In this document: positions 56,803 to 64,000 of the stretch, piece after piece
How the letters are laid out: each line of letters begins with the position of its first letter
Numbering within the stretch: position 1 is the stretch's first letter
NCBI RefSeq assembly: GCF_001687365.1
Contig: NZ_LGLV01000005.1
Location: 248,001-312,000, forward strand
Reading direction: 5' to 3'
Length of the DNA: 64,000 bases
Source of the DNA: Pararhizobium polonicum
Lineage (GTDB): Bacteria; Pseudomonadota; Alphaproteobacteria; Rhizobiales; Rhizobiaceae
The notes under the pieces: generated by a model
Told to the model about the DNA's origin: nothing
The model's input: only the letters and a program-made list of their open reading frames with translations
Databases searched by the model: none
Translations under genes and position numbers: made by a program

Positions 56803-57645
56803 ATGTCCCCGATCATTCGAAAAGCCAGCCGCGCCGATCTCGATACGCTGATCGACTGGGCGGCCAGGGAGGGCTGGAATCCCGGTCTCGACGACGCGCC
56901 GGCCTTCTGGGCGGCGGATCCGGACGGCTACTGGATCGCCGAGGAGGATGGCAGGGTGGCGGCGGCGCTGTCGCTGGTGCGCACCGGCGAAGATTATGCC
57001 TTCCTCGGTTTCTACATGGCCCATCCGGATTTTCGCGGGCAGGGGATCGGGCTCATGCTCTGGCAGAGGGCGGTGGCCGAGGCGGGTGGTCGCACGATCG
57101 GGCTCGACGGCGTGGTGGCGCAGCAGGACAATTACCGCAAGTCCGGCTTCGTCTATGCCCATGCCAATTTCCGCTATGGCGGCGAAGTCCAGTGCACCGA
57201 GCCGCCCGGCACGGAACTTGTGTCCGTCTCTCCAGTGCATGTGCCGATGCTGGTCGATTATGACGCGAGGTTCAATCCCGCCCGGCGCGATGCCTTCCTG
57301 CACGAATGGCTGAAGCCGCTGGAAACGCGCGAGAGCTTTGCGCTGCTGCGCAATGCCGAGGTGCTTGGTTACGGCACCATCCGCGCCTGCCGCGAGGGTC
57401 ACAAGATCGGCCCGCTGTTTGCCGATACGGAAACCGGCGCCGACCTGATTTTCCGCAAGCTGGTGACCAGCGCCGGCGGCGGTCAGGTCTATCTCGATAT
57501 CCCCGAGCCGAATGCGGCGGCGCGGGCGCTGTGCGACCGCTACAATCTGAAGCCGGTGTTCGAGACGGCGCGGATGTATCGCGGCCCGGTGCCGGAGCTG
57601 CCGCTCGGGCAGATCTACGGGATCACCACATTCGAGCTGGGATAG
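56803..57645 (+). CDS. GNAT acetyltransferase with second YitH-type C-terminal domain
   Basis: A 280-aa protein: the N-terminal GNAT domain has the acetyl-CoA motif DFRGQGIGLMLWQRAV near residue 83. The C-terminal half (HVPMLVDYDARFNPARRDAFL; LFADTETGADLIF) resembles the Acetyltransf_18 second domain of YitH-like proteins. AGGAG lies six bases before ATG 56803. Substrate unknown. Confidence 0.85.
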   Translation: MSPIIRKASRADLDTLIDWAAREGWNPGLDDAPAFWAADPDGYWIAEEDGRVAAALSLVRTGEDYAFLGFYMAHPDFRGQGIGLMLWQRAVAEAGGRTIGLDGVVAQQDNYRKSGFVYAHANFRYGGEVQCTEPPGTELVSVSPVHVPMLVDYDARFNPARRDAFLHEWLKPLETRESFALLRNAEVLGYGTIRACREGHKIGPLFADTETGADLIFRKLVTSAGGGQVYLDIPEPNAAARALCDRYNLKPVFETARMYRGPVPELPLGQIYGITTFELG

Positions 57646-57661
57646 GGGGCGGTCGGCGGCA

Positions 57662-57880
57662 TCAGGTCCAGGCGAGAAGGGTGTGATGGCCGCCGATGAT
57701 GACGATGCTGGCAAAGACGCTGATCACCAGAAGCACGACGAGAACCCAGAACAGCCGGCCGGACGGCGCAGCGTCATCGGCGAAAACCGGATCCGTGTTG
57801 CGCAGCGCGTTCATCGCGTGCCGGGGATTGCCCCATTTGACGCGCCGGAACCGGAAGGCATTGTGCGGTTCGTGTTTCAT
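57662..57880 (-). CDS. Small single-pass membrane protein
   Basis: A 72-aa protein with a basic N-terminus (KHEPHNAFRFRRVKWGNPRH) and one C-terminal helix (RLFWVLVVLLVISVFASIVI). No family recognised. The start at 57880 is tentative; 57904 would add eight residues. Convergent with the GNAT gene, 16 bases apart. Confidence 0.5.
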   Translation of the reverse strand: MKHEPHNAFRFRRVKWGNPRHAMNALRNTDPVFADDAAPSGRLFWVLVVLLVISVFASIVIIGGHHTLLAWT

Positions 57881-58069
57881 GGCAGCGAATGGTAAGGCCG
57901 CCATTTGAACGATAGCTTAAAGGTTTTGTTAGAAGTTTAGCTTTTCCTTTTGGATGGGGCGAATACCCGGCGGGCAGATTTCGACACTTCGCCCTTCATC
58001 GAAGCATTCCGCGTGCCATGGGCGATAGAGCAGGATGGAATTTGGCAATCCTCCTGATATGAGACGATC

Positions 58070-58975
58070 ATGACACCGGACACTATCAATCTGAAAAAGG
58101 AACTGGCGCTGCTGCTGGCGCTCGCAACGCTCTGGGGCGCATCCTACACCTTCATCAAGATCGGCGTGGAAACCATCCCGCCGATCACGCTGATTGCGGC
58201 GCGCACCCTGATCGCCGGCCTGCTGTTGCTGGCGGTGATCCGGTTTCGGGGGCTGACCCTGCCGAGGGATATCGCCACCTGGGGCCGGTTCCTGTTTCAG
58301 GCCTGCCTGAACAGCGCGATCCCCTTCACGCTGATCGCCTGGGCGGAAAAGACGGTCGATGCCGGTCTGGCCGCCATCCTGAATTCGACGACGCCGATCT
58401 TTGCCTTTCTGCTGACCGCCGTTCTGAGCCGCCACGAGCCGGTGACGGGCCGCAAGCTGTTCGGTGTCATCGCCGGGATTACAGGGATTACCCTTGTCGT
58501 CGGCCTGGAGGCGCTGAATGGTGCCGGTGACGCATTGCCGGCGCAGCTTGCCATCGTCGCCGCGACGCTATGCTATGCGGGCGCGGCCATTTTCGGCCGT
58601 GGTTTCAAGGCCCTCGATCCGATGATGCCGGCGGCGGGCTCGCTCATCTGCGGCGCGGTGATCCTCGTGCCGCTCAGCCTTGCGGTTGACCGGCCCTGGA
58701 CGCTGGCGCCGTCCATGCCATCGCTTCTCGCCCTTATCGGCCTCTCGGTCTTTTCGACCGCACTTGCCTTCGTCATCTATTTCCGGCTCGTGCATACGCT
58801 CGGCTCCGTCGGGACGACGGCGCAGGCCTATCTGCGCGTTCCCATCGGTGTGGCGATCGGCGTCGTCTTTCTGGGAGAGAGCGTCAGCAGCACGGCATTG
58901 GTGGGGCTTGCCTGCGTCATCACCGGGGTCGCGGCGATGACCATTCCGGTCCGCCGACGTGCCGTGACCGGTTGA
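58070..58975 (+). CDS. EamA family (DMT) transporter
   Basis: A 301-aa inner-membrane protein with ten hydrophobic segments in two EamA halves; the first starts LALLLALATLWGASYTFIKI, the second near AIVAATLCYAGAAIFGRGF. Drug/metabolite transporter superfamily, likely an exporter of an amino acid or metabolite. It is convergent with the LysR gene, separated by 14 bases. Confidence 0.86.
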   Translation: MTPDTINLKKELALLLALATLWGASYTFIKIGVETIPPITLIAARTLIAGLLLLAVIRFRGLTLPRDIATWGRFLFQACLNSAIPFTLIAWAEKTVDAGLAAILNSTTPIFAFLLTAVLSRHEPVTGRKLFGVIAGITGITLVVGLEALNGAGDALPAQLAIVAATLCYAGAAIFGRGFKALDPMMPAAGSLICGAVILVPLSLAVDRPWTLAPSMPSLLALIGLSVFSTALAFVIYFRLVHTLGSVGTTAQAYLRVPIGVAIGVVFLGESVSSTALVGLACVITGVAAMTIPVRRRAVTG

Positions 58976-58989
58976 GGGCAGGTGCGATA

Positions 58990-59910
58990 TCAGCCTGTCC
59001 CGGCCTCGCTGTGCAGCCAGCTGACGAAACTCGACGCCAGCGGATTTTGCATCGTCTCCAGCGGAGAGACGACAAAATAGGCGAAATTCGGCGGGCCGCC
59101 GATCGACAGGGCAAACGGCCGCACCAGCCGTCCTGCGGAGAGGTCGTCGGCCACCAGAGCCTCGTCCCCAAGGGCGATGCCTTGCCCGTCTATGGCAGCC
59201 TGAATGGCATGATGGGTATCGTCATAATGAAGCCCCGGCTTCGGTTCGAAACCGTCGACGCCGGCCGCCTGCATCCATGCGCGCCAGTCCGGCCACACGA
59301 CGCCTTGCCCGCTCCATGATTGCTGGATCAGCGTGTGGCGGAGAAGGTCTTCCGGCGCGGCAAGGGGCTGCCCGCCCTCCAGCAGCCGGGGGCTGCAAAC
59401 CGGATAGATCACATGCTCGAACAGCCGTTCGACATAAAGGCCGGGATAGGTTCCCGGGCCGAAATGAATGGCCACATCGACCTCGTCGCGATCGAAGTCC
59501 TGCATGGCGCAGGAGACGGTGAGGCGGACATCGGCATTCGGCTCCTTCTTCGCGAACCGGTCGAGCCGGGGCACCAGCCATTTGGCGGCGATCGAGGTCG
59601 ATGCGTTGACATTCAACCGGACCCTTGTTTGCTGCCCCTGACTCCGTCTTGCGCGGACAGCGGCATGGCCAAGGGCGCCCAATGCTTCCGACGCCGCCGC
59701 ATGCAGGATTTCTCCGGCCTGCGTCAGCTGCAGCGCGCGGCCCTTGCGGGCAAACAGCACGACGCCGAGCTGCGTCTCGAATTCCTTGATCTGGTGGCTG
59801 ATCGCAGCCGGAGTCAGGTTCAATTCCGTTGCCGCATGGGTGAAATTGAGAAGCCGTCCGGCCGCCTCGAGCACCCGCAGGGAACGTGTACCGGGAATAT
59901 GTCGGGCCAT
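58990..59910 (-). CDS. LysR family regulator, GcvA-like
   Basis: A 306-aa regulator: N-terminal helix-turn-helix FTHAATELNLTPAAISHQIKEFE and GcvA-like effector domain (SIAAKWLVPRLDRFAKKEPN; VDVAIHFGPGTYPGL). It is divergent from the MFS gene at 60030 with a 119-base gap, the classic LysR arrangement, so it probably controls that transporter. Confidence 0.88.
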   Translation of the reverse strand: MARHIPGTRSLRVLEAAGRLLNFTHAATELNLTPAAISHQIKEFETQLGVVLFARKGRALQLTQAGEILHAAASEALGALGHAAVRARRSQGQQTRVRLNVNASTSIAAKWLVPRLDRFAKKEPNADVRLTVSCAMQDFDRDEVDVAIHFGPGTYPGLYVERLFEHVIYPVCSPRLLEGGQPLAAPEDLLRHTLIQQSWSGQGVVWPDWRAWMQAAGVDGFEPKPGLHYDDTHHAIQAAIDGQGIALGDEALVADDLSAGRLVRPFALSIGGPPNFAYFVVSPLETMQNPLASSFVSWLHSEAGTG

Positions 59911-60029
59911 GGCGAGAGCTTCAAATAAAACTAACAGATACAGCCAAGATTATTTGCTTCCGCAGGCTGCGGCAATGGCCAATAGCTGTGGGCCAAACAG
60001 CGCTTCAAATTTTCTTTGACAGAGGCAGA

Positions 60030-61247
60030 ATGCAGTCCCGCCCGTTCGACCGTTTCTCATTCGCGTTCACAGCCGCCTGCGTGGCGATGACCAGCGTTAC
60101 CTATGGCATGGGGCGCTATGCCTATGGCCTGTTCCTGCCGTCCATCCGGCAGGAATTCAATCTGAGCACCTTCGATCTCGCCTTGATCGCCAGCCTCAAC
60201 ACGGCGGTCTATCTGCTGGCGACGGTGATCGCCTCGGGAATAGCCATCTATTTCCGCCCGCGCACATTGATCGTGGTTTCAGGGCTCGTCACGACGTCGG
60301 GCCTTCTGATCGCCGGACTGGCGCCGAGTTTTCCCGTAGCCGCGGGCGGTATCATTCTGGCCGGTGCCGGCGGCGGCATCCTGTCGCCGGCGATGTTCGA
60401 GGCGATCGAGGCGTGGTTGTCGGCGGGCTGGAAGGGCCGTGCGATCGCCGTGGTGAACGCCGGCGCTGCTCCCGGTCTCATTTTCACCGGTCTGGCCGCC
60501 TATTGGCTGCAGGCGTCCTGGCAGCAGGCGTGGATCGCCATGGCCGGCATCGGTCTCGCCGTCACGCTCTGGAACGCGTGGCTGCTTCCGGATCGGCGGC
60601 TTGTCCAGGCGCACGCGAAACCGAAACTGCCGCTTCGCCCCGCGCTGTTCCTGCGGGCAGAGTGCATGCCGCTCTATCTGTCGCTGTTCGTCTACGGATT
60701 GCTGTTCAGCACCTATCTGACCTTCGCCGTCGATCTGATCCTCTCGACCGGCGGCATGGCGTTTCCGGCGGACCGGCTGTTCTGGGTGCTTCTGGGCCTT
60801 GCCGGCCTGCCGGCGATGTTCACGGGCAGGGCCGTCAGCCGGTTCGGCGTCCGGGGGCTTCTGGCCGTGAGCATGCCGCTATGCGGCCTTTCATATGCCC
60901 TGCTGGCCATGGCGCCCGGCAATCAGGCCGTCGTTCTGATCTCCGCCGTCCTGTTCGGCGTCTCGTCGATCGCGCCGGGAAACGGCTTTCTGGTGTGGGG
61001 GATTTCGCTTTTCCGCGACCGGCCATCGGCAGCGACGGGTGCCGTGTTCGTCGTGCTGTCGCTGGCCATCATCACCGGTCCGATCCTCGTCGGGCTGCTG
61101 TCCGCCCGGATCGATCTGTTGTCCTTCTTCTACGGCGTGGCTCTGCTGTCGGTGCTGACCATCCCGCTTTTCCCGCGCCGGATTTTCGGCACGGAGGAAA
61201 CGATGGCCGGCGAGCCGGGACTGCCCGCCGGCGCTCCGGGCGGATGA
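60030..61247 (+). CDS. MFS transporter (YbfB/CynX-like)
   Basis: A 405-aa major facilitator with about twelve membrane helices (SVTYGMGRYAYGLFLPSI near the start). AGAGG lies four bases before ATG 60030. The frame continues upstream into the LysR promoter gap but is not coding. Divergent from the LysR regulator, which likely controls it. Substrate unknown. Confidence 0.82.
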   Translation: MQSRPFDRFSFAFTAACVAMTSVTYGMGRYAYGLFLPSIRQEFNLSTFDLALIASLNTAVYLLATVIASGIAIYFRPRTLIVVSGLVTTSGLLIAGLAPSFPVAAGGIILAGAGGGILSPAMFEAIEAWLSAGWKGRAIAVVNAGAAPGLIFTGLAAYWLQASWQQAWIAMAGIGLAVTLWNAWLLPDRRLVQAHAKPKLPLRPALFLRAECMPLYLSLFVYGLLFSTYLTFAVDLILSTGGMAFPADRLFWVLLGLAGLPAMFTGRAVSRFGVRGLLAVSMPLCGLSYALLAMAPGNQAVVLISAVLFGVSSIAPGNGFLVWGISLFRDRPSAATGAVFVVLSLAIITGPILVGLLSARIDLLSFFYGVALLSVLTIPLFPRRIFGTEETMAGEPGLPAGAPGG

Positions 61248-61329
61248 GGGCCGATCAAGCCCCTACATCCGGGGGCAGGCCTTGCATGCCGGCGACGGTG
61301 ATAGGCTCGCCGGATTGAATTCCAAGTGA

Positions 61330-62031
61330 TTATGATAGGTTGAGACGTTCGGCTGCCCGTTCCGTCGCCGCCCGTCGCCTCGCCAAAAAAGCCGCGATCT
61401 TTCCGCGAACCTTGGCCACCAGCTCCGGTGATGCGGTGCGCGGCGAACCACAGGGATAGGGAGGTTCAGGATCGTATTCCATTTGGAGCTGAAGTTCTCT
61501 GGCCACGTCCGGACCGGCCAAGTCCGCTACGACGGTCAACGCGAAATCGATACCGGACGTCACTCCTGCACCGGTGATACGGTTGCGATCCCGAACCACC
61601 CGTTCAGGGACAGGTGTCACGCCCAACATCGCCAGCTGATCGATCGACGACCAATGGGAGGTGGCTCGATAACCCGTCAGCAAGCCCGCAGCCCCAAGAA
61701 CAAGAGATCCCGTGCATACGGATGTTATCAGCCTGCAGCCAGGGGCAATGCGCCGAAGAAAAGCGAGGACCTCTTCGTCATCCATCAAGGCGATTTGGCC
61801 TGGCCCACCGGGAACACAGATCACGTCAAGATGGTCGCAATCATCGAACCGCTCCGTAGGAACGATTTGGATTCCCTTATCTGATGGTACTGGATCGAGT
61901 GATTTCCAGAGAAGCGCGACTTCGGCTCCTGGCATCCGGCCGAAAACTTCTACAGGGCCCATAAGGTCAAGCTGCGTCAGCTGTGGAAACAAAACAAGGC
62001 CGATACGGACGACGCTGGCTTCAGTCTGCAT
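61330..62031 (-). CDS. DJ-1/PfpI family protein (isonitrile hydratase-like)
   Basis: A 233-aa protein with the DJ-1 nucleophile elbow SVCTGSLVLGAAGLL and substrate-side CVPGGPG, preceded by RIGLVLFPQLTQLDLMGPVE. The DLMGPVEVF start and PGGPGQ are typical of InhA-like isonitrile hydratases and GlxA N-domains; no AraC DNA-binding domain follows, so an enzyme or stress protein is likely. Lower third-position GC than the flanks. Confidence 0.8.
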   Translation of the reverse strand: MQTEASVVRIGLVLFPQLTQLDLMGPVEVFGRMPGAEVALLWKSLDPVPSDKGIQIVPTERFDDCDHLDVICVPGGPGQIALMDDEEVLAFLRRIAPGCRLITSVCTGSLVLGAAGLLTGYRATSHWSSIDQLAMLGVTPVPERVVRDRNRITGAGVTSGIDFALTVVADLAGPDVARELQLQMEYDPEPPYPCGSPRTASPELVAKVRGKIAAFLARRRAATERAAERLNLS

Positions 62032-62289
62032 GGTACATCCCTCTGATATTCAATCGGGTATCCGGGCGCGCGGCTAAAAAAATCGATGCTCCCCGATGGT
62101 GTTCCATTCTCGTCGCCAGTCGCACCGACAACGAAAAGATAGCAAACGCGGACCATCCACAAGCTTGCGAGCGCGTTGGTTTTCGGAACATTTCCGTGAG
62201 TTCAGCGCGTCAATTCAACTTTGCGCAAGCGTGGGCGCTTGAGCTGGCCGGTCGTAAAACACCTCCGGCCGGCTCGGCACAAGCATCGA

Positions 62290-64000
62290 TCAGCCCGCCA
62301 TCGCCTGTTCGTATTCGTCGGACAGTGTCATCCACTGCTCTTCGGCCTTGCTCAGCTTGGCCACCACCTCGGCGCGTTCCTTGACCTTGGCGGCGGCCTT
62401 TTCCGGGAATTTGTCGTAAAGGTCCTGGTCTTCAAGCTCCTTGTCGAGGGCCTGAATCTGTTTGTGCAGTTTTGCCGTCAAGGATTCGACATCGTTGATC
62501 TTTTTCTTCAGCGGCGCGAAGGTGGCGCGCTTGTCGGCATTGGCCTTGCGCTGCTCGGCCTTGCTGAGCTGCTCCTCGCCGCCATTGCCCTTGTTCTTGC
62601 CGCCCTTGCCCCTGGAGCTCTGGACGATGGTCGCGCGGTAGTCCTCGAGGTCGCCGTCATAGTTGGAGACGGTGCCGTCCTTGACCAACCACAGCCGGTC
62701 GGCCGTCGCCTCGATCAGGTGGCGGTCATGCGAGATCAGGATGACGGCGCCGGTATATTCATTCAGCGCCTGGATCAGCGCGTTGCGGCTGTCGATATCC
62801 AGATGGTTGGTCGGTTCGTCGAGGATGAGCAGGTTCGGTGCGTCGAAGGCGGCAAGGCCCATCAGCAGGCGGGCCTTTTCACCACCGGAGAGGTCCTTGG
62901 CAGGCGTGCTCATCTTGGCGGTCGCAAGGCCCATCTGGGCGACGCGGGCGCGCACCTTGCCTTCGGTGGCACCGGGCATGCGCTGGCGCACATGCTCGAC
63001 GGCATCGTGTTCGGGGATCAGGTCGTCCAACTGGTGCTGGGCAAAGAAGCCGATCTTCAGGCCCGGAGCGACCTGCACCGAACCGCCGGTAGCGGGCAGG
63101 CGGCCAGAGATCAGCTTGGCGAAGGTGGACTTGCCGTTGCCGTTCGAGCCGAGCAAGGCGATGCGGTCATCGGTGTCGATGCGCAGCGACAGGTGCTGCA
63201 GGATCGGCTTGCCGGGCGTATAGCCGACGGTGCCGCTTTCCAGCGCGATGATCGGCGAGGCCGCTTCCTTTTCCGGATCGGGAAACTTGAAGCCCTGGAC
63301 GTGATCCTCGATGACCGAAGACACCGTGCCCATGCGTTCCAGCGCTTTCACGCGGCTCTGCGCTTGTCTTGCCTTCGAGGCCTTGGCCTTGAAGCGGTCG
63401 ATGAACGCCTGCAGATGCTTGCGGGCCGCATCGTTCTTGACCTTGGCCTTGGTCTGCAATTCCATCGCTTCGGCGCGCTGGCGCTCGAACTGGTCGTAGG
63501 AGCCGCGATAGAAGGTCAGCTTCTGCTGGTCCAGATGGATGATGGCGTTGACCGCGGTGTTCAACAGGTCGCGGTCATGGGAGATGATGATGACCGTATG
63601 CGGATACTTGCTGATGTAGTCCTCAAGCCACAGCGTGCCTTCAAGGTCGAGATAGTTGGTCGGCTCGTCGAGCAGCAGCAGGTCCGGCTCGGAAAACAGC
63701 ACGGCGGCCAGCGCCACGCGCATGCGCCAGCCGCCGGAAAACGACGAGGCTGGGCGCAGCTGCGCTTCGGCATCGAAGCCGAGGCCGGCCAGAATGCTGG
63801 CGGCACGGGATTCGGCCGAATGCGCCTGAATATCGGCAAGCCGCATATGGATGTCGGCGATCCGGTGCGGGTCGGTGGCGGTCTCGGCCTCTGCCAAGAG
63901 TGCCTCGCGCTCCTTGTCGGCTTTCAGCACGATCTCGATCAGCGGCTCCTCGGTGCCCGGCGCTTCCTGCGCCACCTGGCCGATGCGGGCGTTCTTCGGG
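62290..64000 (-). CDS. ABC-F family ATPase, N-terminus cut by window edge
   Basis: At least 570 residues on the minus strand; the frame continues beyond 64000 (PKNARIGQVAQEAPG), so the N-terminal Walker A of domain 1 is missing. Visible: signature FSGGWRMRVALAAVL and LLLDEPTNYLDLEG of domain 1, the linker (KASKARQAQSRVKALERM), Walker A GSNGNGKST, signature LSGGEKARLL, NLLILDEPTNHLD of domain 2, and a coiled-coil C-terminus. It resembles Uup/YheS translation factors, which act on ribosomes, not membranes. Confidence 0.9.
   Translation of the reverse strand, partial: PKNARIGQVAQEAPGTEEPLIEIVLKADKEREALLAEAETATDPHRIADIHMRLADIQAHSAESRAASILAGLGFDAEAQLRPASSFSGGWRMRVALAAVLFSEPDLLLLDEPTNYLDLEGTLWLEDYISKYPHTVIIISHDRDLLNTAVNAIIHLDQQKLTFYRGSYDQFERQRAEAMELQTKAKVKNDAARKHLQAFIDRFKAKASKARQAQSRVKALERMGTVSSVIEDHVQGFKFPDPEKEAASPIIALESGTVGYTPGKPILQHLSLRIDTDDRIALLGSNGNGKSTFAKLISGRLPATGGSVQVAPGLKIGFFAQHQLDDLIPEHDAVEHVRQRMPGATEGKVRARVAQMGLATAKMSTPAKDLSGGEKARLLMGLAAFDAPNLLILDEPTNHLDIDSRNALIQALNEYTGAVILISHDRHLIEATADRLWLVKDGTVSNYDGDLEDYRATIVQSSRGKGGKNKGNGGEEQLSKAEQRKANADKRATFAPLKKKINDVESLTAKLHKQIQALDKELEDQDLYDKFPEKAAAKVKERAEVVAKLSKAEEQWMTLSDEYEQAMAG

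Overview
The window looks like chromosomal DNA of a Rhizobiaceae-type alphaproteobacterium (Rhizobium/Agrobacterium/Sinorhizobium relatives). This rests on high-GC coding sequence, rhizobial-style palindromic intergenic repeats (1914-2027 and 33192-33385), the adjacent psd-pssA phospholipid genes, a DUF2232 membrane gene between rpsR and rplI, and the lptF-lptG-lptD-surA-pdxA-rsmA run facing pepA-holC. The genus is inferred from family and gene-order knowledge, not from a search. No rRNA, tRNA, IS element, CRISPR array or prophage was seen.

Layout. 1-7 kb: two tandem GFA-family genes, proline iminopeptidase, citramalate synthase (cimA), a small cargo gene followed by a copied cimA 3' end, a lipoprotein, and a Tat-exported cyclic nucleotide phosphodiesterase on the minus strand. 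7-14 kb: rarD, a ParDE toxin-antitoxin pair, a LOG-family gene, a long LysM protein and an Atm1-type ABC exporter. 14-26.7 kb: psd-pssA, a Tet(M)-like ribosomal protection gene bordered by a copied SDR 3' end, then a minus-strand block of SDR, purF, cvpA, radA, a second ParDE pair, alr, terC and dnaB. 27-33 kb: a MarR/EmrB/EmrA efflux cassette, then rpsF-rpsR-DUF2232-rplI with a long leader. 33-35.7 kb: a gene-poor repeat-rich stretch, an MFS gene and a small membrane protein. 35.7-44 kb: tas, then the fatty-acid run fabD-fabG-acpP-fabF, mltG, yicC and gmk. 44-55.7 kb: an isoprenylcysteine methyltransferase-like gene, rsmA-pdxA-surA and lptD-lptG-lptF (all minus), then pepA-holC followed by two orphan immunity-like genes. 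55.7-64 kb: accessory metabolism and transport (Gfo/Idh dehydrogenase, GNAT, EamA, LysR, MFS, DJ-1/PfpI) and an ABC-F ATPase cut by the right edge.

The genes fall into working groups: type II fatty-acid synthesis, phosphatidylethanolamine synthesis, LPS transport and outer-membrane assembly, and replication/translation.

The most striking pattern is three places where an accessory gene sits directly after an intact chromosomal gene and is followed by a second, diverged, truncated copy of that gene's 3' end. They are cimA (119-bp copy, about 91% identical by eye), holC (95 bp, about 84%) and an SDR gene (83 bp, about 78%). The cargos are an unknown 161-aa protein, a barstar-like inhibitor (with an Imm50-like gene after the copied end) and a Tet(M)-like GTPase. 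In cimA and holC the copied ends remain in frame and most changes in the cimA copy are synonymous. I infer import of DNA from related strains by single-crossover or 3'-end-directed recombination, which keeps the host gene functional while adding cargo. Identities were counted by hand.
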